Below, piece after piece: positions 1 to 9,245 of a stretch of DNA of 64,000 nt. Under the pieces are notes generated by a model. That model did no database searches. It had not been told where the DNA came from and worked only from the letters and a program-made list of their open reading frames with translations. Source of the DNA: Longimycelium tulufanense (GTDB taxonomy: Bacteria > Actinomycetota > Actinomycetes > Mycobacteriales > Pseudonocardiaceae); contig NZ_BMMK01000006.1 of NCBI RefSeq assembly GCF_014645795.1, positions 62,001 through 126,000 of the forward strand, given 5' to 3'. Position 1 is the first letter of the stretch; every line of letters starts with the position of its first letter. A program made the translations under genes and the position numbers.

Positions 1-101
1 GGGGCCTCACCCCGCTCGAGGGCGGCCTGCGGCTCCGGGTTCTCCGGCAGCAGGGTGGGCTCGGGACCGAGCAGGTTGCCGTGCAACGTCATGCCCGACA
101 T
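1..101 (-). CDS. DUF3151 family protein (N-terminal part, cut by window edge)
   Basis: Only the first 33 codons are present; the gene runs off the left edge. The peptide starts MSGMTLHGNLLGPEP and continues with a leucine/proline/glutamate-rich stretch, which matches the conserved opening of DUF3151 proteins as I remember it from mycobacterial Rv0360c. That gene also lies close to fba in mycobacteria, so the neighbourhood supports the call. Function is unknown in the family. I chose the ATG at 101 because GAGG precedes it by a few bases; the in-frame ATG at 92 is an alternative. It follows fba on the same strand. Confidence 0.7.
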   Translation of the reverse strand, partial: MSGMTLHGNLLGPEPTLLPENPEPQAALERGEA

Positions 102-164
102 GGTGCCTCACGACCGGGTGGTCGCGGGACTCCACCGGCCGGAGCAGCCGCCTTCGACGACGAC

Positions 165-196
165 GGCCCGCCGGCCACGCAGTGCGCCGGCGGGCC
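165..196 (-). terminator. Hairpin downstream of fba
   Basis: Perfect 11-bp stem (GGCCCGCCGGC paired with GCCGGCGGGCC) with a 10-nt loop, starting 20 nt past the fba stop. There is no clear U-tract, as is common in high-GC actinobacteria. Confidence 0.6.
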
Positions 197-215
197 GCGG
201 TACGCAACCCGATCG

Positions 216-1250
<1,035 letters not shown>

Positions 1251-1675
1251 CGGTCGTCCTCCTTGGCGGGCCCTGCCGTTTTCTGCGCATCCTACGAGCC
1301 TTCCCGGTCCGGGTGAGGCCCGGCGGCGGCCCAGCTGACATGCGACGACCTGCGGCAACCCGCCGCCGCTGGTCGGCACGATCCAGTGCGGGCTGCGCCG
1401 ATCGGGGGCGGCACGGACCGGCTCGGCTGAACGGATTCACTCGGAAGTGCCAATTGCCCGCCCCGCGGAAGCCGGCGACGGCCACGGCAGCTCGCTGATC
1501 TCGGCATACGGGGAGCGACCGGAATCGACATGGATCTCGGCACTACCCGGGCCGCCGGCCGGCCGTGAGGGCCGCCAGGAGCGGCGCGGGTCCGCTTCAC
1601 CTTCTGCCACCGGGTGGAACTCCCGGACTGACTCGAACCCCGAAACCTACTTGCGTCCACATCTAGGTTAGATAC
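1251..1675. other. Intergenic region between fba and aldo/keto reductase
   Basis: 425 bases between divergent genes. It holds the fba ribosome binding site, a candidate -10 for fba (TAGGAT, 1289-1294, minus strand) and the leaderless -10 of the reductase. I see no further gene. Confidence 0.5.
1664..1669 (+). promoter_or_regulatory. Putative leaderless -10 (TAGGTT)
   Basis: TANNNT hexamer six nt before the GTG at 1676, with no Shine-Dalgarno sequence, so transcription would begin at or next to the start codon. Confidence 0.5.
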
Positions 1676-2608
1676 GTGACCAATATTTCCGGCACCACTC
1701 TCGACGTCTTCCCGCTCTGCCTCGGTGGCAACGTGTTCGGTTGGACCGCCGGCGAGGAGGAGTCCTTCGCCGTGCTGGACGCGTACGCGGCCGCCGGCGG
1801 CAACTTCGTCGACACCGCTGACGTCTACACGGAGTGGGTCGAGGGCAACTCCGGTGGGGAGTCCGAGACCATCCTGGGTCGCTGGCTGGCCGCCCGCGGG
1901 AACCGGGACGAGATCGTCGTCGCGACGAAGGTGGGCATGCTCTCCGGGTACGACAGCCTGGATGCCCGAACCATCCGCTCCGCGGCCGAGAACTCGCTGC
2001 GCCGCCTCGGCGTCGACCACATCGACCTCTACTACGCGCACCGCGACGACGAGAAGACCCCGCTGGTGGAGACCCTGGCGGCGTTCGACGCGCTGGTGAA
2101 GGAGGGCAAGGTCCGCCATGTGGCCGCGTCGAACTACTCGGCGCCGCGGCTCGCCGAGGCGCTGGCCGTGAGCGACCGCGAGGGTTTCGCCCGGTTCGTC
2201 GCACTCCAGCCCGAGTACAACCTCATGGAGCGGCCGAAGTACGAGGGCGAGCTGGCCGACCTGGTGGCACAGGAGAAGCTGGCGTCGTTCCCGTACTTCG
2301 CACTGGCCTCGGGCTTCCTGACGGGCAAGTACCGACCCGGGGCCGAGATCAGCAGTGCCCGATCCGGTCGCGCCGCCCAGTACCTCGACGAGCGGGGCGC
2401 GCGGGTGCTCGGCGCGCTCGACGAGATCGCGCGGGCACACGGCACGCCGATGGCAGCGGTCGCCCTGGCGTGGCTGGCGGCGCAGCCGACCGTGGTCGCA
2501 CCGATCGCCAGCGCGCGGACGACGGAACAGCTGGCCGAGATCCTGCCGATGGTGGATCTCGCGCTCACGCCCGAGGAGCTGGACAGGCTCACCACGGCCT
2601 CGTCCTGA
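1676..2608 (+). CDS. Aldo/keto reductase
   Basis: 310 residues, a complete (alpha/beta)8 NADPH-dependent oxidoreductase of the AKR superfamily. The catalytic tetrad is visible: Asp and Tyr in DTADVYTEW, Lys in VATKVG and His in DLYYAHRDD. The C-terminal half has the usual phosphate-binding region (PIASARTTEQL). Substrate cannot be read from the sequence. The GTG start has no ribosome binding site; a TAGGTT hexamer six nt upstream points to a leaderless mRNA. The gene ends 10 bp from the convergent YciI gene. Confidence 0.9.
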   Translation: MTNISGTTLDVFPLCLGGNVFGWTAGEEESFAVLDAYAAAGGNFVDTADVYTEWVEGNSGGESETILGRWLAARGNRDEIVVATKVGMLSGYDSLDARTIRSAAENSLRRLGVDHIDLYYAHRDDEKTPLVETLAAFDALVKEGKVRHVAASNYSAPRLAEALAVSDREGFARFVALQPEYNLMERPKYEGELADLVAQEKLASFPYFALASGFLTGKYRPGAEISSARSGRAAQYLDERGARVLGALDEIARAHGTPMAAVALAWLAAQPTVVAPIASARTTEQLAEILPMVDLALTPEELDRLTTASS

Positions 2609-2618
2609 CCGCTACCCC

Positions 2619-2900
2619 TCAGGCGGTGGGCCACGTCCCGAGGAGGGGTTTCCACTCCCGGACCGTTGTGCGCTCGATCACGCCGGCTTTCGTGTAGGGG
2701 TCGGCGTCGATCACCTGGCGCAGCTCGTCGGCGTCGGCGACCTGGTAGACCAGCATCGACCCGGTGTCGTCCGCCCACGGCCCCGCGGCCAGCAAGATCC
2801 CGCGCTCGGCCAGCTGCCGGCAGTACTCGCGGTGCGCGGGGCGCACCGCGAGCAGCCGCTCGCGGCCGCCGTAGGCCAGCTCGACGACGAACCGGGTCAT
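2619..2900 (-). CDS. YciI family protein
   Basis: 93 residues, the typical length of the YciI/DGPF domain, a ferredoxin-like alpha/beta fold. Conserved features include the N-terminal FVVELAYGG strand, HREYCRQLAERGILLAAGPW and the C-terminal DPYTKAGV segment, where DPY is the family signature. Enzymatic role is poorly defined in the family. The ATG at 2900 is preceded by GAGGAGG. It diverges from the sigma-factor gene, with about 60 bp between the starts; YciI-like genes often sit beside ECF sigma factors in actinobacteria. Confidence 0.85.
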   Translation of the reverse strand: MTRFVVELAYGGRERLLAVRPAHREYCRQLAERGILLAAGPWADDTGSMLVYQVADADELRQVIDADPYTKAGVIERTTVREWKPLLGTWPTA

Positions 2901-2947
2901 ATGGCCCTCCTCACTGGCGGGTGGCTCGGTCGTGGCGACGCTACAGG

Positions 2948-2953
2948 TACCGT
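2948..2953 (+). promoter_or_regulatory. Putative leaderless -10 (TACCGT)
   Basis: TANNNT hexamer seven nt before the GTG at 2961. It would make that GTG, not the ATG at 2955, the start of the sigma-factor gene. Confidence 0.45.
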
Positions 2954-2960
2954 CATGCAG

Positions 2961-3542
2961 GTGACCGGCCGGAACAGTGACGAGCAGGGGGTCGAGCGCA
3001 CGGTCGAGCGGACGCTCGGGCACCTGCGCACGCTCGACCGGGAACCGGCGGCGGCCAGCGGGCCGCTGACCCTGGAGGACCTCTATCGGCAGCACCGGAT
3101 GCGGCTGGTGCGGCTGGCGATCCTGCTCGTCGACGACGCCGCTACCGCCGAGGACGTGGTGCAGGAGGCGTTCACCGGCCTGTACCGGCACTGGTCACGG
3201 TTGCGTGACTCCGCGGCGGCGGTCGGTTACCTGCGCACCGCCGTGGTCAACGGCAGTCGCTCGGTGCTGCGCCGGCGCAAGACCGCACGGGAGTACACGC
3301 CGCCGCACGCCACGACGGCACGTTCCGCAGAGTCGTTGGCCATGTTGACGGCGGAACATCAGGCGGTGGTGACGGCACTCTCGCAGCTTCCGCCGCGGCA
3401 GCGCGAGGTGCTGGTGCTGCGGTACTACGGCGGGTTGACTGAGGCGGAGATCGCCTCCGCGACGGGCATCAGCCGCGGCACGGTCAAGTCCACGGCGAGC
3501 CGGGCGCTGGATTCGCTGCAGAAGATCATGACCAACAGCTGA
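2961..3542 (+). CDS. ECF RNA polymerase sigma factor (SigE family)
   Basis: 193 residues with the two ECF domains. Region 2 runs from about residue 45 (LYRQHRMRLVRLAILLVDD, then AEDVVQEAFTGLYRHW); region 4 is near the C terminus (LPPRQREVLVLRYYGGLTEAEIA, then SRGTVKSTASRAL helix-turn-helix). It directs core RNA polymerase to an unknown promoter set. No anti-sigma gene is adjacent, which is common for the SigE group. GTG 2961 is chosen because TACCGT lies seven nt upstream; ATG 2955 is the alternative. The preceding reading frame lies over the other-strand YciI gene and is not coding. Confidence 0.88.
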   Translation: MTGRNSDEQGVERTVERTLGHLRTLDREPAAASGPLTLEDLYRQHRMRLVRLAILLVDDAATAEDVVQEAFTGLYRHWSRLRDSAAAVGYLRTAVVNGSRSVLRRRKTAREYTPPHATTARSAESLAMLTAEHQAVVTALSQLPPRQREVLVLRYYGGLTEAEIASATGISRGTVKSTASRALDSLQKIMTNS

Positions 3543-3704
3543 CCGCGCCACGACCTGTCCGCGCGGCTTTCCTGACCTACCAAGCACAATCTCTGGGTGG
3601 AGTACGGGTAAAACGCCCCGCACTCGGGCACTCCACCGATTTTCCTTCTTTGTCGCCAGTTTCTGGTTTGCCTGCCGGGCTTGCGGTTGCCCGACCCGGG
3701 CTGC

Positions 3705-5627
3705 TCACTTCATCCGAAAGTCGTAGCGGGTGGGTAGCGGCTCACCTGGGCACGCCTCGGCCCACAGCTGGTCGAGGCTGACTTCGCCCTCCCGGAGGTC
3801 GGGCACCTCGATGCCCCCGCGGAGCAGCCGTGCCGCCTCGTCGCGAAGCCCGGCGGCAAGGGCGGCCCGGACCCGGGTGAGTCGGACACGGCCGTGCCCG
3901 GCGACCGTGGCGGGTAGCTCGGCAATCAGTTGCAGCGCTCGTTTCGGTTCATCGGCGGTCATCAGCGCCTCGGCGGCTTCGACGGCGAGTTGCCGGATGC
4001 CGGGGGCGAGCGTGTGTGCGGCCAGCATCCCCTCGACAGCGTCGGCCTTCCCGCCGTGGACGGAGTCGACCAGGGCCAACGCGCGCCACGCCCACGCGGT
4101 CTCCACATGGACCAGCGAGGTCTCGTAGTAGCGACGTGCGGTCTCCAGGTCGCCGCCCGCATGGGCGATCACTCCCAGGTGGTAGCAGGTAGCCCAATGC
4201 TGGGGTGACCGCATGAGCCGGGACGACCAGTCCGCACCGAGGATGTAGGAAACCGGGACATCTTCCGGGGCGGGTTCGGGGAGTTCGCCGGTATCCACGA
4301 GCGTCAACCACGGCCACTGTGCCGGCCCCAAGGTTCCGCCGAACGGGGCCCCGGGTCCGCACAGGGGTGCCTCTCCGGCGCGCTCGCGTCGGATCTCCTC
4401 CAACGCGCCCCATCCGCTGCCGTGGCCCAGCATGCCCTGTGGTGGCTGGTCGGCGTTCTTTCGAAACTCGGCAAAGGCACCATCAAGGAGTTCCCGTCGT
4501 GGCAGCACGTCCTCCACCGCGGCGAGCGCGGCCGACCAGTCGGCTCCATGGACAGCGTTGGGCTCAGCCGTCACCGGCCCGTACGCCTCCACCCAGGCCC
4601 ACTCCGCTTCCGGCGGCATTGGCAGGTGCTCATACTGGGTGCGCGTAAGTCCTGCCTGGATCTCACAGTATGGAGTGGGGTGCGGGCCACCCAGCCATTC
4701 CTGCCAATGGCGTCCTCCGACGGTCTCCCCCCACACGAACAGTTTCCGGCCGGACAGGAACGGCGTCGAGATCTGCGCCAGGCCGTAACCGGTTGTGTCG
4801 AGCGCGGCGATCCAGGGCCGGCTCGATTCGGCCGGCAGGTCGTAGAAGTAGTCCGCTGCTGTGCGGGCTCGCAGGGGCCGTGACGCGTCCTCCCCGACTT
4901 GGAGAGGAACGTTCACGCACTCCAGCTGGCCGCGGTAGGAGGTGCGGAACGCGCGAGTAGCCGGTGCCAGTACACGCAGGTCGTCGCGCTGGGCTACGGC
5001 GGCGTTCGACCACCAGTACATCGGGACCGTATCCAACGAGGGGTTACGGATACGCACCCCGACGAGCAGTACCGGTGAGTCTTCGGGAAGCCACGCATCG
5101 ATCTGGAAGACCACCCCGCGAATGCGTTCGTACTCCCACATGCGCAGCACCGGGCCGCCAACGTGAGCCACCACTGCTGCGTGGACGGGATCACAGGTGA
5201 AGGGACTGTGTCCCCGGGTGCCGATGTTCCACTCCACGCCCCCGGGGAACCACGCACCGCGGAGCGCGAGGTTGGCCGGCTGCACGATCGCCGGGACGTG
5301 CAGGAGTTCTCGGTCCCGATCCTTGTCGATCAACGACCAGAGCCTTCCGCCCCATCCCGGCAGGAAGGTCGCGCGCAGGCGCGCGTTCTCGAGCACCACC
5401 GCGTCGGTGGTCGTCATCTCCGGCGACCGCTGGTACCCGTCCTGGACGAGGTAGGGCACGACCGTGCTGACCTGTCCGTAGCGGGCTCCGTTCTCAATTT
5501 CGTCGGGTACCTCGGAGAAGTCGGGCTTGTACGGCGGATCCAGCATCCCGGCGAGTGGCGGCAGCGGGTTCTCGGGCCCCACCGCGGAGATCGGAAGCCG
5601 AATGCTGTCGGTCCATAGCCGGGTCAC
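3705..5627 (-). CDS. DUF5107 domain protein with C-terminal TPR-like repeats
   Basis: 640 residues, no signal peptide. The N-terminal half has a galactose-mutarotase-like beta-sandwich signature (ARLRATFLPGWGGRLWSL, then GAWFPGGVEWNIG, then VFQIDAWLPEDSPVL), typical of DUF5107. The C-terminal half (about residues 440-640) is helical with TPR-like pairs (ATCYHLGVIAHAGGDLETARRYYETSL). I infer a cytosolic sugar-binding or sugar-converting protein for the imported carbohydrate; no enzyme activity can be read. The GTG start overlaps the permease stop as GTGA, so it is translationally coupled as the last gene of the ABC operon. The open frame extends upstream, but only over the permease gene. Confidence 0.82.
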   Translation of the reverse strand: MTRLWTDSIRLPISAVGPENPLPPLAGMLDPPYKPDFSEVPDEIENGARYGQVSTVVPYLVQDGYQRSPEMTTTDAVVLENARLRATFLPGWGGRLWSLIDKDRDRELLHVPAIVQPANLALRGAWFPGGVEWNIGTRGHSPFTCDPVHAAVVAHVGGPVLRMWEYERIRGVVFQIDAWLPEDSPVLLVGVRIRNPSLDTVPMYWWSNAAVAQRDDLRVLAPATRAFRTSYRGQLECVNVPLQVGEDASRPLRARTAADYFYDLPAESSRPWIAALDTTGYGLAQISTPFLSGRKLFVWGETVGGRHWQEWLGGPHPTPYCEIQAGLTRTQYEHLPMPPEAEWAWVEAYGPVTAEPNAVHGADWSAALAAVEDVLPRRELLDGAFAEFRKNADQPPQGMLGHGSGWGALEEIRRERAGEAPLCGPGAPFGGTLGPAQWPWLTLVDTGELPEPAPEDVPVSYILGADWSSRLMRSPQHWATCYHLGVIAHAGGDLETARRYYETSLVHVETAWAWRALALVDSVHGGKADAVEGMLAAHTLAPGIRQLAVEAAEALMTADEPKRALQLIAELPATVAGHGRVRLTRVRAALAAGLRDEAARLLRGGIEVPDLREGEVSLDQLWAEACPGEPLPTRYDFRMK

Positions 5628-6535
5628 TTCACGGCCCCAACCGTCATACCCTCGATGATCCGCCGGCCGAGCCACAGGTACAGGGCCAGCATGGGAAGCA
5701 CCAGGATGCACACGCCGGCGAACAAGGTTCCGTAGTCCGCGCCCGAGTACTGCTGTGTCTGCAGGAACCCCAGCAATGACAGGGACAGTGTCTGTTTCGC
5801 GCTGTCCTGTATGAAGACTAGCGCGATGAACGTCTCGTTCCACAGCCCGATGAGGTTGAGGATGAGCGCGGTCAGTAGTCCGTTGCGGGCCAGGGGCAGG
5901 ACGATCTGGACGAAGGTGCGGATGGCGCCGGCGCCGTCGATCGCGGCGGCCTCCTCGAGCTCCTCGGGCAGTGAGCCGAAGAAACCGCTCAACAGGAAGA
6001 CGGTGAAGGGAACGGACAGCGCGACGTAGAGGACGAACAACCCGGTCAGGGTGTTGACCAGGTGGACCTCCTGCATCATCACGAACAGCGGGATGATGAT
6101 GACCTGCACCGGGATGCCGATTCCCATGGCGAAGAAGACGGCCATCGCGCCCGACATCCGGCTCCTGCTCTTGGCCAGCACGTAGGAAGCGGGGGCGGAG
6201 AGCAGTACGACCACGACGGATGCTCCGACCACGAGCAGAACGGTGTTCAGCGCGGCCTGCCCGAAGTTGCTGTCCGTCCACGCCTTGACGAAGTTGCCGA
6301 ACTGACCGAAAGTGTCGAGTCCCCACGGTGAGCGGAAGATGGCGGTGTGGTCCCGCAGGGCGGCAAGGAACATCCACAGCAGGACCACGATGTTGAAGGC
6401 CGCCAACAGCCACACCAGCACCGTGCCCAGCCGGCGCAGCGGACCATGCTCACCGCGGCGCCGGTCGCGTCCACGCCGCGGCCCGCCTGCCAGCGGCGAT
6501 CGCGCTGTCTGCACCGGAACCCGCTCCGCGACCAC
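5624..6535 (-). CDS. Carbohydrate ABC transporter permease (MalG/CUT1 type)
   Basis: 303 residues, six predicted membrane segments beginning at LGTVLVWLLAAFNIVVLLW. The EAA loop that contacts the ATPase is present (EELEEAAAIDGAGAIRTF, close to EAA---G-----I-LP). The C terminus RRIIEGMTVGAVK is typical of MalG-like subunits. The GTG at 6535 follows GGAGG with a 9-nt spacer. Second permease of the pair; no ATPase gene is nearby, so the importer probably uses a shared MsiK-type ATPase encoded elsewhere, as in many actinobacterial CUT1 systems. Confidence 0.93.
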   Translation of the reverse strand: MVAERVPVQTARSPLAGGPRRGRDRRRGEHGPLRRLGTVLVWLLAAFNIVVLLWMFLAALRDHTAIFRSPWGLDTFGQFGNFVKAWTDSNFGQAALNTVLLVVGASVVVVLLSAPASYVLAKSRSRMSGAMAVFFAMGIGIPVQVIIIPLFVMMQEVHLVNTLTGLFVLYVALSVPFTVFLLSGFFGSLPEELEEAAAIDGAGAIRTFVQIVLPLARNGLLTALILNLIGLWNETFIALVFIQDSAKQTLSLSLLGFLQTQQYSGADYGTLFAGVCILVLPMLALYLWLGRRIIEGMTVGAVK

Positions 6536-6552
6536 CAGAATCCACCTCCGAG

Positions 6553-7515
6553 TCAGAACTGCACCGCTTCCCGCCGCATCAGGCGGCGCAGTAGGACGAC
6601 GAGCACGGTCATGGCGGCCAGCGTCACGACCGCCGAGGCCGAGGCGTAGCCGAACTGGTACTGCGGCACCCGGCCGCCGAACGTCGAGCCGTACACGAAC
6701 AGCGCGCTGTTCCATACCTCGAGCGTGGGCATGTCGTTCGTGGTGCCGCCGAAGGCGTAGATGAACTCGAAGATCTTCAGTGAGGAGATCGTCCACAGGA
6801 CCGCAGCGGTGGCCACCACCTCCCAGGACAGCGGCAGCGTGACGTGACGGAAGCGTTGCCACGCCGTGGCACCGGCCAGGGCGCAGTCCTCGTAGAGGTC
6901 AGGCGGGATGCGGTCGACGCCGGCCATGATGATCGTGGTGTAGAAACCGGTGTTCACCCAGATCAGGCCGACCAGGATGACCGCGAACAGGTGCTCGCCG
7001 AGCCAGTTCGGGCCCGGGCTGCCGGTGAGGGCGTTCCACGCGGCGCTGAACAGCCCTTCCGGGCTGCGGAACAGGAATCCCCACAGCACCGACAGCACCA
7101 CCGGCGCGACGATGTAGGGGAAGAACAGGACCGCGCGGACGAAGCGGCGGCCACGCATGTCGCGCAACACCATGGTGAGCGCGAAGCTCATCGCGAACGT
7201 CGAGGCACCCACCAGGACAAGGATGATCATGGTGTTGACGAAGGCGCCGAGGAACGCCGAGTCGCCGAGCAGGGTGCGGTAGTTGTCCAGGCCGCGCGGG
7301 CTCATCTCGCCCACCCCGTCCCAGCGGTGGAAGCTGATCCACATCGAAGCCGCCGCCGGGGCGATGAAGAACCCCAGGTAGGTCACGAGTGCGGGTAGCA
7401 GGAACGGCCAGAACAACCGGCGCCGGCGCCGTCCGAGCGGTGTGAATGCAGACCCGGCACGGACGACCTGTCGCCGTGGCTCCACCCTGGCGGCCCGAAG
7501 GGCGGGGGCGCTCAC
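6553..7515 (-). CDS. Carbohydrate ABC transporter permease (MalF/CUT1 type)
   Basis: 320 residues; basic N terminus, then LFWPFLLPALVTYLGFFIAPA as first membrane segment and about six in all. The EAA motif reads YEDCALAGATAWQRFRHVTLP. It partners the permease at 5624 to form the membrane channel. The GTG start is 4 bp past the stop of the binding-protein gene, so the genes are one transcript. Substrate is inferred from the neighbouring amino-sugar genes. Confidence 0.93.
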   Translation of the reverse strand: MSAPALRAARVEPRRQVVRAGSAFTPLGRRRRRLFWPFLLPALVTYLGFFIAPAAASMWISFHRWDGVGEMSPRGLDNYRTLLGDSAFLGAFVNTMIILVLVGASTFAMSFALTMVLRDMRGRRFVRAVLFFPYIVAPVVLSVLWGFLFRSPEGLFSAAWNALTGSPGPNWLGEHLFAVILVGLIWVNTGFYTTIIMAGVDRIPPDLYEDCALAGATAWQRFRHVTLPLSWEVVATAAVLWTISSLKIFEFIYAFGGTTNDMPTLEVWNSALFVYGSTFGGRVPQYQFGYASASAVVTLAAMTVLVVLLRRLMRREAVQF

Positions 7516-7518
7516 GGT

Positions 7519-8817
7519 TCACCCCTTCTTCTTCCAGTAGTTGGCCTGCTTCTCCTTCAGCTGCTGGAAGAAGCCCTCGATGTCCAGTTGTCCCTTGAGG
7601 AACTGGTTGTTCACCGGCCAGAGGACTTCCTCGGTGTAGCCGGGATAATCGGCCTGGATCCCGTCCTCGCTGCGGGCGACGTGGAGTTGCTCGGCGGCCT
7701 CGGCCAGGCTGGTGAGTTCCGGTGGGGCGGGGAGTTCGGGGTTCGGGGTGAGGTTCTTCGCAACCGTGGCGATCTTGCCGAGGTGCTCGTCTCGCAACAC
7801 GTAGGCGATGAACCGTTCGGCGTTCCCCGCGTGCTGGGCCCGCGCGGGAATCGCGAACCCGATGCTCTCCACCGGCACGTACCGCTGGTCGCCGGGGGTG
7901 GGTAACGGCGCGAAGTGGTACTGGAAACCGGGGCGGGCCTTGGCTCCGGTCTCGCTCGGGGCCCAGCTGCCCATGAGCAGGAAGTCGGCTTCGCCCTGCG
8001 CCCACTTCTCCTGGATCGCCGGCCACTTGCTTCCGTTGTAGCCGGGGACGAAGTAGCCGTCGCGTACCAGTGTGGCGATCTCCTCCAGCACCGGGCGGAC
8101 CCCGGGGTGCCTGCGCCACGCCTCGCCCGAGTGATCGGCGGCCAGCTGGTTGACCTGCTCGGCGCCGAGGGCACCCTGTAACAGGCCCGTGGTCCACAGA
8201 TTGTTGTACTGGCCGATGTCGGCGTCGAGGGCCAGTGGGGCACGGCCGGCGGCTTTGCGGTGCGCAAGGAGTTCAACGAACTCACGCCAGGTCCGTGGTG
8301 GTTTCGCCGCGACTTCGGGAAGTTGGCTGGCGTCGAACCACAGGCCGTAGCCGATCACCTCGTAGGGCGCCAGGAAGGGCTTGCCGTCGTTCTTGACCGC
8401 GTCGGCGTATCTGGGGGCGATCACGTCGGAAACCTTGCGACCGTCGCTGACCGGGGAGTTGTAGAGGCCGGTGAGATCGCGGTAGGCGCCGGAGCTGACG
8501 AGGGTGGCGCGCATCAGGTTCTGGTCCTGGTCGACGAGATCCGGGACCTCGCCGCCGCGCAACGCCGGGACGATCTTCTTCAGCACGTCCCGGCCCTGCC
8601 ACTGGATGTCGACCTTGGTTCCGGTGTCGCGCTCGAACGCCGCCGCGGTTTGGTGAAGCACCTGGGCCTGCGGCTCGTTCTCCTTCCACATCGACCAGTA
8701 GGTCACCACGTTCTCGTCCCGACCGCCGGAGGAGCCACAGCCGGTGAGCGACAGGGTGAGGGCGCCGGCCAGCAGGGCGGCGGAGAGACGGCGAGTGCGG
8801 GAGCCGTACCGAACCAT
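7519..8817 (-). CDS. Extracellular sugar-binding lipoprotein (ABC transporter)
   Basis: 432 residues. The N terminus is a lipoprotein signal peptide: RTRRLSAALLAGALTLSLTGC, with Cys at residue 27 as lipid anchor. The mature part is a family 1 solute-binding protein (VVTYWSMWKENEPQAQVLHQTAAAF at the start). It would capture the sugar outside the membrane and deliver it to the two permeases. First gene of the operon SBP-permease-permease-DUF5107. ATG at 8817 with GGGGGAG just upstream. Induction probably depends on the inverted repeat at 8838-8863. Confidence 0.93.
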   Translation of the reverse strand: MVRYGSRTRRLSAALLAGALTLSLTGCGSSGGRDENVVTYWSMWKENEPQAQVLHQTAAAFERDTGTKVDIQWQGRDVLKKIVPALRGGEVPDLVDQDQNLMRATLVSSGAYRDLTGLYNSPVSDGRKVSDVIAPRYADAVKNDGKPFLAPYEVIGYGLWFDASQLPEVAAKPPRTWREFVELLAHRKAAGRAPLALDADIGQYNNLWTTGLLQGALGAEQVNQLAADHSGEAWRRHPGVRPVLEEIATLVRDGYFVPGYNGSKWPAIQEKWAQGEADFLLMGSWAPSETGAKARPGFQYHFAPLPTPGDQRYVPVESIGFAIPARAQHAGNAERFIAYVLRDEHLGKIATVAKNLTPNPELPAPPELTSLAEAAEQLHVARSEDGIQADYPGYTEEVLWPVNNQFLKGQLDIEGFFQQLKEKQANYWKKKG

Positions 8818-8837
8818 GTCTCCCCCTCGGGTGGGCT

Positions 8838-8897
8838 AAATCACGCGATCGGGTGCGCGATTTCGCTCATATTCCCCACCAAACGAGCAAGAGTCAA
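8838..8897 (-). promoter_or_regulatory. Promoter and operator of the sugar ABC operon
   Basis: On the minus strand, TTGACT (8892-8897) and GAATAT (8869-8874) are separated by 17 bp, a good -35/-10 pair. Between them and the start codon lies an inverted repeat, AAATCGCGC-N8-GCGTGATTT (8838-8863, one mismatch), well placed to block transcription. The cognate regulator is likely the neighbouring DeoR protein. Confidence 0.55.
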
Positions 8898-9147
8898 CAG
8901 TTAGGGAGCGGAACCTGTTACCAGGTTGCACCGGACAAACCTGAGCACGTCTCGCGCCCGCGGACAAGCGCCGATCGGCGACGGTCGAGACCCGGCTGGC
9001 CACCGCCCCCAAGCGCCCACCACGGCGTGGGTCCATGGCCTGGCAACCGGTCCATGTCTTTCGGTCGTGTGGAGCCGGCCCCCACGCGGTGCATTACGAA
9101 GGAACGCTGGACTGTCCGCGCCAGTGGAAGTCCTCGACCGACCCGAC

Positions 9148-9200
9148 TGATCGCTCGATCTCGGCTGTCCGCGTCCACGCTGCGGGCCGCGGGCCACGAC
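9148..9200 (+). repeat. Dispersed repeat, copy 1 (3' flank of deoR)
   Basis: Aligns with 24478-24528 in the same orientation; 42 of 51 aligned positions match by hand, with one 2-nt gap. Shared core blocks are TCGATC-CGGCTGT and CCGCGGGCCACGA. Weaker similarity continues to the deoR stop codon. Confidence 0.6.
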
Positions 9201-9245
9201 CGGTGGGGCCGGGCACCCGTCCGGGCGCGCTCTCCGGGCACGTGG

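Larger units (their letters stand above)
8818..9245. other. Intergenic region between the binding-protein gene and deoR
   Basis: 428 bases. The left part holds the promoter and operator of the ABC operon; the right part, next to the deoR stop, holds one copy of a repeat shared with the pyrE 3' flank. Short open frames here look non-coding. Confidence 0.5.
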
